Assembly: GCF_030345095.1 (NCBI RefSeq)
Contig: NZ_CP128360.1
Span: forward strand, 3,348,001-3,412,000
Source: Solwaraspora sp. WMMA2056
GTDB taxonomy: Bacteria; Actinomycetota; Actinomycetes; Mycobacteriales; Micromonosporaceae
Length of the DNA stretch: 64,000 bases
Direction: 5' to 3'
Below are positions 38,757 through 47,439 of this stretch, one piece after another. The notes beneath the pieces were generated by a model. It searched no databases and was not told the origin of the DNA. It saw nothing but the letters and a program-made list of their open reading frames with translations. The position numbers and the translations under genes were made by a program. The stretch's first letter is position 1; each line of letters starts with the position of its first letter.

Positions 38757-39959
38757 TCAGGGCATGAGCACAGGGCGACCGCGCCAGGTGAGGCGCCGCC
38801 GCTTGCGCAGATAGTAGGACCGGATCACGAGCCAACCGAGCAGCGCGACCGAGACCGGATGTGCCAATCCGTCCGGGACGGGCCGGCCACCGGTGGCCCG
38901 CGCCGCCACCACCCGGCCGACGACCCCGAGCGCGTAGCCGGCCACCCCGGCCGTGGCCAGCCCGGCGGCCGCTGGCCCGGCACCGGCGACCAGCCCGACC
39001 AGGCCCGCCACGGCCAGCACCGGCGGTACGGCGTACAGGATCAGCAGCGTCGCCACGACGGCGGCCGCACCGACCGGCGACGGCAGCGACGCCCACAGCG
39101 ACTTGGTGTAGCCGGCGGACAGTTCCCGCCACGACCCGTACATCCGGCAGGTCGCCAGCGCGGACCCGTCGGCCAGGGCGATCCGGTCGCCGGCCCGCTT
39201 GACCGCCCGGGCCAGCGCGATGTCCTCCAGCACCTGGTCACGCACTGCCGCGTGCCCGCCGGCCCGGTCGTACGCGGCCCGGTCGACCAGCAGGAACTGG
39301 CCACCGGCGGCGGCCAGCGAGGTACGCGGCGAGCGTTCCATCGCCCGCAGCGGCAGGAACGTCAGCCAGGTCCACTGCAGCAGCGGCTGCACCAGCCGTT
39401 CACCGGCCGAACCGGCGACGATCCGGGGGTACGGGCTGAGCAACTGGGCCGGCACGGCCCGCAGGGTGGCGACGGCGGCGGCCACCGCGTCCGGGGCGAG
39501 GACCACGTCGGCGTCGACGAAGACCAGTACGCCGGTCGGCGTGCCGGCGTCCGGCGTGCGGGCGTCCGGCGCGGCGGCGTCGGCCAGCTGCTGGCAGGCG
39601 TGCGGTTTGCCCAGCCAACCGGGCGGCAGGCCGGTGCCGGTCAGCAGCCGGACCCGGGGGTCGGCACCGGCGATCCCGGCGACCACCTCGGCGGTGCCGT
39701 CGGTCGAGCCGTCGTCGAGTACGACGATCCGCCAGTCGGTGAGCCACCGTTGGGCCAGCAGCGCCCGCAGGCACGGCGTGACCCGGTCGGCCTCGTCGCG
39801 CAGCGGCAGCAGGATCGACACCGGTTCGGTCACCGGGGCCGTCACCGCGACCGGGCGACGCAGCCAGCGCAGCGCGTTGACCAGGGTCAGCGCGGTCAGC
39901 GCCAGCAGCACCGCGACGATGGCGGTGGCGCCGCCGGCGGCCGCCGTCCACCCACTCAT
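38757..39959 (-). CDS. Family 2 glycosyltransferase, carotenoid-type (CruC-like)
   Basis: Membrane glycosyltransferase of 400 aa. One N-terminal membrane segment, a GT2 domain with SILLPLRDEADR, VVLDDGSTDGT, LVFVDADVVL and EDIALARAVKRAG, and three C-terminal membrane segments. ATG 39959 overlaps the cruF stop by four bases. Because cruF makes a tertiary hydroxyl on the carotenoid end, this enzyme most likely attaches a sugar to it, as the CruC/CruG-type enzymes do; that is inference from context. Confidence 0.8.
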   Translation of the reverse strand: MSGWTAAAGGATAIVAVLLALTALTLVNALRWLRRPVAVTAPVTEPVSILLPLRDEADRVTPCLRALLAQRWLTDWRIVVLDDGSTDGTAEVVAGIAGADPRVRLLTGTGLPPGWLGKPHACQQLADAAAPDARTPDAGTPTGVLVFVDADVVLAPDAVAAAVATLRAVPAQLLSPYPRIVAGSAGERLVQPLLQWTWLTFLPLRAMERSPRTSLAAAGGQFLLVDRAAYDRAGGHAAVRDQVLEDIALARAVKRAGDRIALADGSALATCRMYGSWRELSAGYTKSLWASLPSPVGAAAVVATLLILYAVPPVLAVAGLVGLVAGAGPAAAGLATAGVAGYALGVVGRVVAARATGGRPVPDGLAHPVSVALLGWLVIRSYYLRKRRRLTWRGRPVLMP

Positions 39960-40732
39960 CGTCGGCGGGCGCGGATCAGCGCCACCGCGAACGGGACCGC
40001 GACCAGTCCCATCCCCAGCCCGCCCCAGCCGGCCGACGCCGGCAGCCCGAGGAACACCGCGTGGGCGAGCACGCTCGACGCGTACGTCCACAGGTACAGC
40101 GCGTACATCGGCTGGTCCGCCGCCGGCTCGGCCCTGCCTGCGGCACCGGTGAGCTGCAACAACGCCATCATCACCGCCGCCACGGCGAGCCAGCCCAGGT
40201 AGTTGCCGACCGGAATGTCCGCCACCCCGGGCAGCGCCGGCTCGGTGTCCAGCCAGGTCCAGTGGCCTTCGGCGACCATCTGCGGGTCGAGGAAGAGATC
40301 CCAGGCGGCCAGCGCGACCGCGCCGACGGCGACCCGGGCCGCCGCGCTGCGGACCGCCGCGCCGGCGACCAGCCGCGTCGCGACCAGCCAGGCCGGCCAG
40401 GCCATCCAGGTCCAGGCCAGCGGGATGATCACCGGTACGCCGAGCAGCTTCGGCCCGAGCGTGCCGGCGTAGTCGTAGCCGCCGAACGGGAACCCGGTCG
40501 CCACCCCGCAGGCCTCGACCGCCAGCCCGCCGCCGGTGGTGACCAGCACCAGCGCGGCGGCGCTGCGCGGCCCCCGGCTGAGCACGGCGTGGCCCACCGA
40601 CAGGACGAAGCCGATCACCACGGTGGCGACGGTCAGCCCCGCCCGTACGCCGCCGCCGGTCAGCGGGTAGCCGATCTGGGCGGCCACCAGCAGCGCCAGG
40701 ACCGCCCAGGGCAGCGTTCGCCGCAGGTTCAT
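39956..40732 (-). CDS. cruF: Carotenoid 1,2-hydratase CruF
   Basis: Membrane hydratase of 258 aa that adds water across the psi-end double bond to give a 1-hydroxy carotenoid. Seven hydrophobic segments; family landmarks include VEACGVATGFPFGGYDYAGTLGPKLLGVP, read in two parts, then DLFLDPQMVAEGHWTW and PVGNYLGWLAVA. ATG 40732 overlaps the GNAT stop by four bases, and its own stop overlaps the glycosyltransferase start. Confidence 0.85.
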   Translation of the reverse strand: MNLRRTLPWAVLALLVAAQIGYPLTGGGVRAGLTVATVVIGFVLSVGHAVLSRGPRSAAALVLVTTGGGLAVEACGVATGFPFGGYDYAGTLGPKLLGVPVIIPLAWTWMAWPAWLVATRLVAGAAVRSAAARVAVGAVALAAWDLFLDPQMVAEGHWTWLDTEPALPGVADIPVGNYLGWLAVAAVMMALLQLTGAAGRAEPAADQPMYALYLWTYASSVLAHAVFLGLPASAGWGGLGMGLVAVPFAVALIRARRR

Positions 40733-41319
40733 GAGCGTCGCGGGGTCGGGGCCGCGTCCGGGTGCGCGGCCGGCTGCGGCTGCGGCAACGGCAACGTACG
40801 GCCCAGCACGGCGAAGGCCCGCTCGTCGCCGGGAAAGTGGAAGTGGCGCAGCACGTCGACGAAGCCGAACCGGCGGTACAACCGCCAGGCCCGGGACCGC
40901 TGCTCGTCCGCCTCAGGGGTGGACAGCAGGGTCGTCGCACCGGCGGCCATGTGCAGCAGGGTACGCAGCTGGTGTGCGCCGAGCCCGTGGCCCTGCGCCT
41001 GCGGATGCACGTGCAGTTCGACGACCTCGAAGCAGTCGGCGAGCCAGGTCTGCCGCTGCGACCGGGGCAGCGCGCCGCGCACCTGGTCGTGCCACCACTG
41101 ACCGGTGGCGGAGTGGTAACCGTAGCCGAACCCGGCCAGCGCGCCCTCGTCGGTGAGGGTGGCGACCGCCCGGAACCCGGGGCGTCGCACGTGGGTGGCG
41201 ATGTAGCCGCGCCGGACCTCCAGCAACTCGGCCCGGTAGTTCATCGCCTCGCCGTAGACGGCGACCACGTCGTCGAGCCGGCGGAGCAGGTCGTCCGGCA
41301 GCCACGGCACCAGCCTCAT
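40729..41319 (-). CDS. GNAT family N-acetyltransferase in carotenoid operon
   Basis: A 196-aa acetyltransferase. FEVVELHVHPQAQGHGLGAHQL contains the acetyl-CoA loop (QAQGHGLG form of Q/RxxGxG/A), and SRAWRLYRRFGFVDV is the usual C-terminal strand/helix. ATG 41319 is chosen over an upstream in-frame GTG because a purine-rich site (GAGGGACGG) precedes it. It sits between a CrtA-like gene and cruF, overlapping the latter. Target unknown; small-molecule or protein acetylation are both possible. Confidence 0.75.
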   Translation of the reverse strand: MRLVPWLPDDLLRRLDDVVAVYGEAMNYRAELLEVRRGYIATHVRRPGFRAVATLTDEGALAGFGYGYHSATGQWWHDQVRGALPRSQRQTWLADCFEVVELHVHPQAQGHGLGAHQLRTLLHMAAGATTLLSTPEADEQRSRAWRLYRRFGFVDVLRHFHFPGDERAFAVLGRTLPLPQPQPAAHPDAAPTPRRS

Positions 41320-41332
41320 CGGTGTCCGTCCC

Positions 41333-42097
41333 TCATCCGCCGCCAGCACCGCATGTCCTGTCCACGTCCTCTCCGAGCCAGCCCAGCACAGCCCGGTCAC
41401 CGGCGACGCCGAGCACCTCGAACCGGGCGAACAGTTCCTCGGCGTACCACTGTTTCACCGGGGTCTGGGTGATGGCCGCCCGGTGCTGCGGGTGACGGTA
41501 CGCGAACCGGGTGAGGTCCGCCGTACCGCGCCACACGCTGACCGTGCCCTGCCAGCCGAGTGGTGCCTCGCCGATGCCGAACCGGCAGTGCAACCCGTCG
41601 GCCTGCGCCAGGGCGGCGGCGACCGGCGGCACCGCCCGCCAGAAGGTGAGCGCCCGCGCCGGTCGGAGCCGGGCACGGGTCAACGCCAGCACCGGCCGCC
41701 CGGCGTCGGGCTGGCCGCCGCTCGGCGTACCGAACGGGGCGACACCCGACCAGCGTCCCCGGCTGTGCAGCGGCCGCAGGTCGACGCGGACGGCCGCGTC
41801 GGCGATCCGTCGCCAGGACCGGGCGACCGGACCGGTGTCGAATCCGGCCGCGGCGGCCGGGTCGGCCCACGCCACGAGCGCCGCCCACCGGGTCGGGTCG
41901 GCGTCGGTGGGGCCGAACCCGGTGCCGGTCCCGGTGCCGAGCAGCTTCGCGAACCGTACGCCGTCGACGCGCCGTAGCCGGCGGGCGTCGACGGCCATCC
42001 GGGCCAGGACACGCGGCAGCCGTCGGCGGGGCACCCGCCAGACGTGCAGGGTGACCAGTCCGGGCACCGGGCCCGGCGGGTCGACCGGGTCGTTCAC
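41333..42097 (-). CDS. Spheroidene monooxygenase-like protein (CrtA-like)
   Basis: A 254-aa protein of the CrtA family, which introduces a keto group at C-2 of acyclic carotenoids in phototrophs. FAKLLGTGTG near residue 50 and RWAALVAWADPAAAAGFD match the family pattern FxKLxGxG...RWALLxVW, and the C-terminal half (GWQGTVSVWRGTADLTRFAY) continues it. GTG 42097 overlaps the ybaK stop. Placement in a carotenoid operon supports carotenoid oxidation here, but other homologues of this family act outside carotenoid pathways. Confidence 0.7.
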   Translation of the reverse strand: MNDPVDPPGPVPGLVTLHVWRVPRRRLPRVLARMAVDARRLRRVDGVRFAKLLGTGTGTGFGPTDADPTRWAALVAWADPAAAAGFDTGPVARSWRRIADAAVRVDLRPLHSRGRWSGVAPFGTPSGGQPDAGRPVLALTRARLRPARALTFWRAVPPVAAALAQADGLHCRFGIGEAPLGWQGTVSVWRGTADLTRFAYRHPQHRAAITQTPVKQWYAEELFARFEVLGVAGDRAVLGWLGEDVDRTCGAGGG

Positions 42098-42582
42098 GCC
42101 ACCTCGGCGGCGGTGCCGGCGGTGATCCGCAGCAGTTCGGCGTACGTCGTCGGGAACACCGCCCGGGGTACGCCGCCGGCGGCCCAGATCTGCGGATACT
42201 GCTCCAACGCGACGTCGACCAGGGTACGGACCGGTTTCGGGTGTCCGAGCGGGGCGACGCCGCCGATCGGCTGGCCGGTGTGCTCCCGGACGAACTCCGG
42301 GGTGGCCCGGCGCAGCTTGCCGATACCGAGGTCGGCGGCGACCTTCGCGGTGTCCACCCGGTGCGCGCCGGAGGTGAGCACCAGCAACGGCTCCCCGTCC
42401 GCGTCGAAGATCAACGAGTTGGCGATCTGGCCGACCTCGATGCCGAGCGCCGCCGCCGCTGCGGCGGCGGTGTGCACCGCGTCCGGCAACAGTTGGACCT
42501 GGCAGCCAGCGCCGGAGCCGTCCCGGGCGTCGGTGGCGTTCAGCGCGTCCTGCACCGCCTGCACGTTCGGATGTGTCTGCAT
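42094..42582 (-). CDS. YbaK/EbsC family aminoacyl-tRNA deacylase
   Basis: A 162-aa editing-domain protein that clears mischarged (Cys or Ala) tRNAPro-type products. LGIEVGQIANSLIF, the catalytic-region Lys-poor LRRATPEFVREHTGQPIGGVAPLGHP and the beta strands around LLVLTSGAHRVD match the family. ATG 42582. It is first in the carotenoid operon and coupled to the CrtA-like gene, probably for chance reasons of operon growth rather than shared function. Confidence 0.85.
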   Translation of the reverse strand: MQTHPNVQAVQDALNATDARDGSGAGCQVQLLPDAVHTAAAAAAALGIEVGQIANSLIFDADGEPLLVLTSGAHRVDTAKVAADLGIGKLRRATPEFVREHTGQPIGGVAPLGHPKPVRTLVDVALEQYPQIWAAGGVPRAVFPTTYAELLRITAGTAAEVA

Positions 42583-42703
42583 GCCCTCTATCTTGCTCGC
42601 TGACCGTCTGCCGGCTGAGGCCGGGAGCAGGTCACCGGTATCGGATTGCGGGCGGCCCCGCCCGGCTGGGACACTGGCGGCGGTGTCCCGAGCCGGAGAG
42701 GAG

Positions 42704-42855
42704 GTGTCGTCGATGTATCCGACTTCGAGCGCGCCTCCCGTGCCGGCCTGATCGACAACCCGAACTGGCCCGGCGACCCCGTGTCGATCCTGGTCTCGCC
42801 CGACCGGCTGTTGGCGCTGGGGGCGGCGGTTACAGTGCCGGCATGGGGGAGTTGA
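42704..42855 (+). pseudogene. Possible small gene, start and frame uncertain
   Basis: GAGAGGAGG lies directly before GTG 42704 and ATG 42713, but those starts enter a frame that stops after a few codons. One frame over, the peptide DFERASRAGLIDNPNWPGDPV followed by LVSPDRLLALG (shown in parts) looks like real protein and runs to a stop at 42855, overlapping the next gene. A one-base indel near 42720 would join them. It may be a decayed short gene; support is thin. Confidence 0.25.
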
Positions 42856-43385
42856 GCACCGAACGGCTGCTGTTGCGGCACTGGCGGGAATCCGATCTGG
42901 AGCCCTGGGTGGCGATGAACGCCGACCCGCAGGTCCGCGAGTTCTTCCCCGGCCTGGCGACCCGTGAGCAGAGCGCCGCCACCATGCTGCGCTGCCAGGC
43001 TGGTCTGGAGCAGCGCGGCTGGGGTTGGTGGGCGGTCGAGGTGGTCGACACCGGCGAGTTCATCGGTATGACCGGGCTGGATCCGGTGGACGCCAACATG
43101 CCGTTCGACGGGGTGGAGATCGGCTGGCGGCTGCGCCGTGGCGCCTGGGGCCACGGGTACGCGAGCGAAGCGGCCCGCGCCTGCCTGGCGTACGGCTTCG
43201 ATGAGCTGGCGCTGCCGGAGATCGTGGCCCTGACCGCTGTCGGCAATCTACGGTCGCAGGCGGTGATGCGGCGGATCGGGATGACCCGCGACCCGGCGGG
43301 CGACTTCGACCACCCGAACGTGCCCGACGGCCCGGTGCGCCGCCACACCTTGTTCCGCATCCAGGCACCGTCGCACCGACCCTGA
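42843..43385 (+). CDS. GNAT acetyltransferase, RimJ/RimL type
   Basis: A 180-aa acetyltransferase. LSTERLLLRHWRESDLEP at the start, IGWRLRRGAWGHGYASEAARA with the acetyl-CoA loop (RRGAWGHGYA), and NLRSQAVMRRIGM near the end are typical of the RimJ/RimL group that acetylates protein N-termini or small molecules. ATG 42843 fits the family N-terminus. It is alone between the carotenoid operon promoter region and the AT-rich palindrome. Confidence 0.85.
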   Translation: MGELSTERLLLRHWRESDLEPWVAMNADPQVREFFPGLATREQSAATMLRCQAGLEQRGWGWWAVEVVDTGEFIGMTGLDPVDANMPFDGVEIGWRLRRGAWGHGYASEAARACLAYGFDELALPEIVALTAVGNLRSQAVMRRIGMTRDPAGDFDHPNVPDGPVRRHTLFRIQAPSHRP

Positions 43386-43467
43386 GCACGGGTCGCCGAC
43401 AACCTTCCCGGTCAGGTGCGCTCGCGACCTCGGTCGCCGGGCCGGCCCGCGCATGTACTGCGTCACG

Positions 43468-43511
43468 ACGATATTCCTCTGAGGAATAATTATTCCTCAG
43501 AGGAATATCGT
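43468..43511. repeat. 44-bp perfect AT-rich palindrome made of two operator-like units
   Basis: The 44 bases read identically on both strands. Inside are two further inverted repeats, attcctc-t-gaggaat (43473-43487) and attcctc-a-gaggaat (43492-43506), separated by aatt. Base composition is strikingly AT-rich for this genome. It lies 83 bases after a GNAT stop and 81 bases before the stop of a convergent lipid kinase, so it is not next to any recognised promoter. It may be a dual operator, a terminator or a recombination site. Confidence 0.75.
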
Positions 43512-43591
43512 TCACGCGCGTAGTTGCTCCTCGGGTGGTGACGCTCCGTGACGCGCCGTGCCAGTGACATGCCGTGCCAGTGACGCGTCGG

Positions 43592-44476
43592 TCAGGCGGG
43601 GACGCAGACGGTGATCGCGGCGGGAACCACCCGTACCTTCATCTTCCTGGCCTGGGCGCGGGCGCCGCCGTCGAGCTCGTAGGTCATCGGCTCGGCGAGC
43701 CGGACGGAGATCCGCTTCGCCCGGGTGACCCGTACGAACGGTGAGCGTTCGGACCGCCCGACCGCCATCCGGCCCAGCGTGCGCGCCCACTCCACCGCGC
43801 CCTGCGCCGTTGCCACCCCGACCTCCAGCCAGCCGTCGTCGGGCTGGGCGTCGTCGAAGGCGTGGATCCCGCCGGTGATCCTGCCGACGTTGCCGACCAG
43901 GACACAGCTGGCCGCTTCGTCGAACCAGGTCGTCCCGTCGACCTTGATCCGCACCGTGGGGGCGACGCCGCGGACGTGGCGCAGGCCGGTCCAGACGTAC
44001 GCCAGTTTGCCGGCCCGGTCCTTGAGGTCGCGGTCGGCGTCGCGGATCAGCCGGCCGTCGAAGCCGGCCCCGGCCATCACCGCGAAGTGCTCGCCGTTGA
44101 GTTTGCCCAGGTCGAGCTGGCGTCGCCGGCCCTCGAAACCGATCCGGACCGCCTCGCCCAGGTCATCCGGGATGCCGAGGTTGCCGGCGAGCAGGTTCGC
44201 CGTACCGGCCGGAACGATCGCCACCGTGGCCCCGGAGCCGGCGAGGGCGTCCACGGTGCGCTGTACCATCCCGTCGCCGCCCCACACGAAGATCAGGTCG
44301 GCACCGCGTTCGACGGCCCGTCGGGCCTTCTTCGGTGCCTTGCGGCTCTTCGGCACCTCGTACCAGTCGATGTCCGCTGCGCCGTGTCCGGCGATCGCCG
44401 CCCGCAACTCGTCCAGGCCGCCACCGAGGGTCTTCTTGCGGTGGGCGACGACGGCGACGCGTTTCGGTGCACTCAT
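43592..44476 (-). CDS. Diacylglycerol kinase family lipid kinase
   Basis: A 294-aa lipid kinase of the DagK/YegS family, which phosphorylates diacylglycerol or a related lipid at the inner face of the membrane. FVWGGDGMVQRTVDAL is the nucleotide-binding GGDGT-type loop (GGDGM here) and IVPAGTANLLAGNLGIP the second conserved motif. ATG 44476 fits. It lies 10 bases from the EamA transporter on the same strand and is likely co-transcribed with it. Confidence 0.85.
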   Translation of the reverse strand: MSAPKRVAVVAHRKKTLGGGLDELRAAIAGHGAADIDWYEVPKSRKAPKKARRAVERGADLIFVWGGDGMVQRTVDALAGSGATVAIVPAGTANLLAGNLGIPDDLGEAVRIGFEGRRRQLDLGKLNGEHFAVMAGAGFDGRLIRDADRDLKDRAGKLAYVWTGLRHVRGVAPTVRIKVDGTTWFDEAASCVLVGNVGRITGGIHAFDDAQPDDGWLEVGVATAQGAVEWARTLGRMAVGRSERSPFVRVTRAKRISVRLAEPMTYELDGGARAQARKMKVRVVPAAITVCVPA

Positions 44477-44486
44477 GCCGGCGCTC

Positions 44487-45521
44487 TTACCCGCCGGACG
44501 GCCCCGTTACGCCGACCCGGGCGACCGGCGGCGGTGGTGGGGCGTCGGGCACCGGCGGGGTGGCCGGCGGACCACCGGGCCGGGCCGTCTCAGCCAGCAC
44601 GACGCCGACGATCACCAGCGCGCCGCCGGCCAACTGGACCGGGGTCAACGCCTCGCCGGCGCCGAGGGCCAGCCAGGCGACCGCGGCGGCCAGCACCGGC
44701 TCGAGCATGGCGACGATGCCGACGCTGGTGGCCGGCAGGTGCCGCAGCGCGGCGGTGATCAGCAGATACGGCACGATCGAGCCGAGGACCACCACGTAGC
44801 AGCAGAGCAGTGCGACCGGTACGCCGCCGTCGGTGCGGGTGAGCAGCGGCTGCCAGCCGTCCAGCCCGGCGGTGGCCCCGCGCACGATCAGCCCGGCGAC
44901 CGCCGACGCGCCGAACGCCAGGGTGGTCAGCGACAGCGCGTCGCGGTCGCGTACGCCACGGGCACCGATCAGGAAGTACGCGGCGAGCATCACCGCCGCG
45001 CCCAGCCCGGCGGCCACCCCGAGCGCGTCCAGGGTGAGCCCGCCCCACACCTGCGCGACGCAGGCGAGCCCGACCAGGCTCAGGCCCAGCCCGGCCCAGA
45101 TCCGCGACCGTACCTGCTGGCGCTGCACCGCCCACGCCCACAGCGCCACCATCAGCGGCGCGGTGTACTCGAACAGCAGGGCGATACCGACCGGCAGCCG
45201 GGCGATCGCCACGAAATAGAGCATCGGCACCAGGAAGAACCCGGTCAGGCCGTACGCGACGAGCAGTGGCACCTCGCGGCGGCGTACCCGTAGCCGGCGT
45301 ACCCCGGGCCGCAGCACCACGCTGAGCACCAGCAGCCCGGCGAACGCGCCGACCGCCCGCAGCACGGTCAGCTGCGGGGCGTCCAGCCCGGCGCGCAGCA
45401 CCAGCTTCGAGACGGTGCCGTTGACCGCGAACAGGGCGCTGGCCCCGATGACGAGGGCCAGGCCGAGCAGCGGCCGGCGCAGGTACGCAGTTGTCACGCC
45501 GGTGAGGCTACCGCCGCGCAT
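44487..45521 (-). CDS. EamA/DMT family transporter
   Basis: A 344-aa inner-membrane protein with about ten hydrophobic helices arranged as two EamA repeats; LRAVGAFAGLLVLSVVL in the first and LEPVLAAAVAWLALGAGEALT in the second are typical. Such proteins export amino acids or metabolites by proton exchange. ATG 45521 has AGGG eight bases upstream; GTG 45497 is an alternative start. A Pro-rich C-terminal tail is cytosolic. Confidence 0.82.
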   Translation of the reverse strand: MRGGSLTGVTTAYLRRPLLGLALVIGASALFAVNGTVSKLVLRAGLDAPQLTVLRAVGAFAGLLVLSVVLRPGVRRLRVRRREVPLLVAYGLTGFFLVPMLYFVAIARLPVGIALLFEYTAPLMVALWAWAVQRQQVRSRIWAGLGLSLVGLACVAQVWGGLTLDALGVAAGLGAAVMLAAYFLIGARGVRDRDALSLTTLAFGASAVAGLIVRGATAGLDGWQPLLTRTDGGVPVALLCCYVVVLGSIVPYLLITAALRHLPATSVGIVAMLEPVLAAAVAWLALGAGEALTPVQLAGGALVIVGVVLAETARPGGPPATPPVPDAPPPPPVARVGVTGPSGG

Positions 45522-45604
45522 GTCAGCGCCCTGACGGGTATGGCTCCTTACCGAGCGAGGAAAATCGTTGGGCGGCCGACGGGTCTCTACGGCACGATCC
45601 GCAT

Positions 45605-46615
45605 ATGGCCTTCATCGAAGCTGATGGGTTGACCAAACGGTTCCGCCGGCCGGTGAAGGACCCGGGTCTGCGCGGCGCGCTGAAACACCTGTTCACCCGA
45701 CGGTTCTCCGACCACGCCGCCGTCGACGGCATCAACCTGCGGGTCGAGGCGGGCGAGGCGGTGGCGTACGTCGGCCCGAACGGCGCCGGCAAGTCGACCA
45801 CAGTGAAGCTGCTCGCCGGCATCCTGGTGCCGACCGCCGGTGAGGTCCGGGTCGGCGGGGTCGTGCCGCACCGGCAGCGGGTCGCCAACGCCCGGCAGAT
45901 CGGCGTGCTGTTCGGCCAACGTACCCAGTTGTGGTGGGACCTGCCGGTGCGCGAGTCCCTGGCCCTGCTGCGCGACCTGTACGACCTCGACGCCGCCACC
46001 TACCGCGAGCAGCTGGCGCGCTTCGACGACGTCCTCGGCCTCGGCGAGCTGCTGCCGGTGGTGGCCCGCAAGCTCTCCCTCGGCCAGCGGATGCGCGCCG
46101 ACCTGGCTGCCGCGCTGCTGCACCGGCCCCGGGTGGTCTACCTCGACGAGCCGACCATCGGGCTGGACATCGCCGTCAAGGACCGGGTCCGGGCGTTCCT
46201 GCGGGAGCTGCGCGCCGACGGCACCACGCTGATCCTGACCACCCACGACCTCGGCGACATCGAGGACGTCTGCCAGCGGATCGTGATCATCGACCAGGGG
46301 CGGATCATCTACGACGGGCCGCTGGCCGGGGTGAAGGACCAGTTCGCCCGGCACCGGTCGATGCATCTGCACCTGGCCGACCCGTTGCCGTACGGGGCGG
46401 TCGCCGCGACGCTGCCCGGCGTCGAGGTGACGGCGGGCCAGACGCCGGGGGAGTTCACCGTCCGGTTCGACCGGTTCGCGGTCACCGCCGGCCAGGTGAT
46501 CGCGGCCGTGTCGGCGGTGTCCGAGGTACGCGACCTGCGCATCGACGAGCCGGCGATCGAGGACGTGGTCCGCAAGGTGTACGCCGGTGAGCTGCGCCTG
46601 GAGCCGGCCCCGTGA
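45605..46615 (+). CDS. ABC-2 exporter ATPase
   Basis: ATPase of 336 aa. Walker A GPNGAGKSTT, the signature LSLGQRMRADLA (LSLGQ instead of LSGGQ, a usual form in this group), Walker B VVYLDEPTIGLD and switch TTHDLGDIED. The RFRRPVKDPGL N-terminus and the ~90-residue C-terminal domain are those of the group that pairs with DUF990-type permeases. ATG 45605. Coupled by ATGA-type overlap to the first permease. Confidence 0.88.
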   Translation: MAFIEADGLTKRFRRPVKDPGLRGALKHLFTRRFSDHAAVDGINLRVEAGEAVAYVGPNGAGKSTTVKLLAGILVPTAGEVRVGGVVPHRQRVANARQIGVLFGQRTQLWWDLPVRESLALLRDLYDLDAATYREQLARFDDVLGLGELLPVVARKLSLGQRMRADLAAALLHRPRVVYLDEPTIGLDIAVKDRVRAFLRELRADGTTLILTTHDLGDIEDVCQRIVIIDQGRIIYDGPLAGVKDQFARHRSMHLHLADPLPYGAVAATLPGVEVTAGQTPGEFTVRFDRFAVTAGQVIAAVSAVSEVRDLRIDEPAIEDVVRKVYAGELRLEPAP

Positions 46616-47439
46616 CCACCGTCGCGGCCGGTACGCCGACCCGGCCGGCGGCGGTCCGTCCGTACCGGGCGTTGGCCCGGGTGGCGGCGCGCAGCACCCT
46701 GGCGTACCCGTTGAGTTTCGTCCTCGGCATGGCCGGGGTGCTGCTGCAACTGCTCGCCATGCTGTCGATCTGGGCGGTGCTGCTCGGCTCCGGGAGCAGC
46801 ATCGGCGGGTTCACCTGGCCGCAGATGAAGGCGTACCTGCTGGTCGCCTACGTCACCGGGGCGTTGATGTCGTTCGGCGACTGGGACATGGCCGCCCGGA
46901 TCCGCGACGGGATGGTCGCGGTCGATCTGACCCGGCCGGTCGACTACCAGCGGGCCCGGTTCGCCGAGACCGTCGGCGTGGCCGTCGTCGAGGTCGCCTT
47001 CTCGCTGCTGGTGTGCGCGGTGGTGCTGGCGATCACCGGGCCGGTCCCGGTGCCGCCGCCGGGGCAGGCGGCGCTGTTCGCGGTCAGCGTCGCGCTGGTG
47101 CTGCCGTTGCGGTTCACCACCGTCTACCTGACGGCGTTGCTCTGCTTCTGGACGCAGAACATCTTCGGGGTGTCGTTGGCCCGGCAGGCGATCACCAACC
47201 TGTTCTCCGGTTCCCTGGTGCCGTTGACGCTGCTGCCCGGCTGGCTGCAGGCGATCGCGGCGGTGCTGCCGTTCGCCGGGATGACCTTCACCCCGGCGAC
47301 GATCTATCTCGGGCAGGCGACCGGGGCCGACGCGTGGCGGCTGATCGGCATCCAGGCGGTGTGGACGGTGGCGCTGTGGTGGGGTGCCCGGCTGGCCTGG
47401 CGGGCGGCGGTGCGCCAACTGACCGTACACGGGGGTTGA
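46612..47439 (+). CDS. ABC-2 exporter permease subunit 1
   Basis: A 275-aa membrane protein with six hydrophobic segments (FVLGMAGVLLQLLAML, AVVEVAFSLLVCAVVLAI and others) of the ABC2_membrane_6 (DUF990) kind; WDMAARIRDGMVAVDLTRPVDY is the conserved cytosolic loop. GTG 46612 overlaps the ATPase stop; its stop overlaps the next start (TGATG). Confidence 0.83.
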   Translation: MTTVAAGTPTRPAAVRPYRALARVAARSTLAYPLSFVLGMAGVLLQLLAMLSIWAVLLGSGSSIGGFTWPQMKAYLLVAYVTGALMSFGDWDMAARIRDGMVAVDLTRPVDYQRARFAETVGVAVVEVAFSLLVCAVVLAITGPVPVPPPGQAALFAVSVALVLPLRFTTVYLTALLCFWTQNIFGVSLARQAITNLFSGSLVPLTLLPGWLQAIAAVLPFAGMTFTPATIYLGQATGADAWRLIGIQAVWTVALWWGARLAWRAAVRQLTVHGG

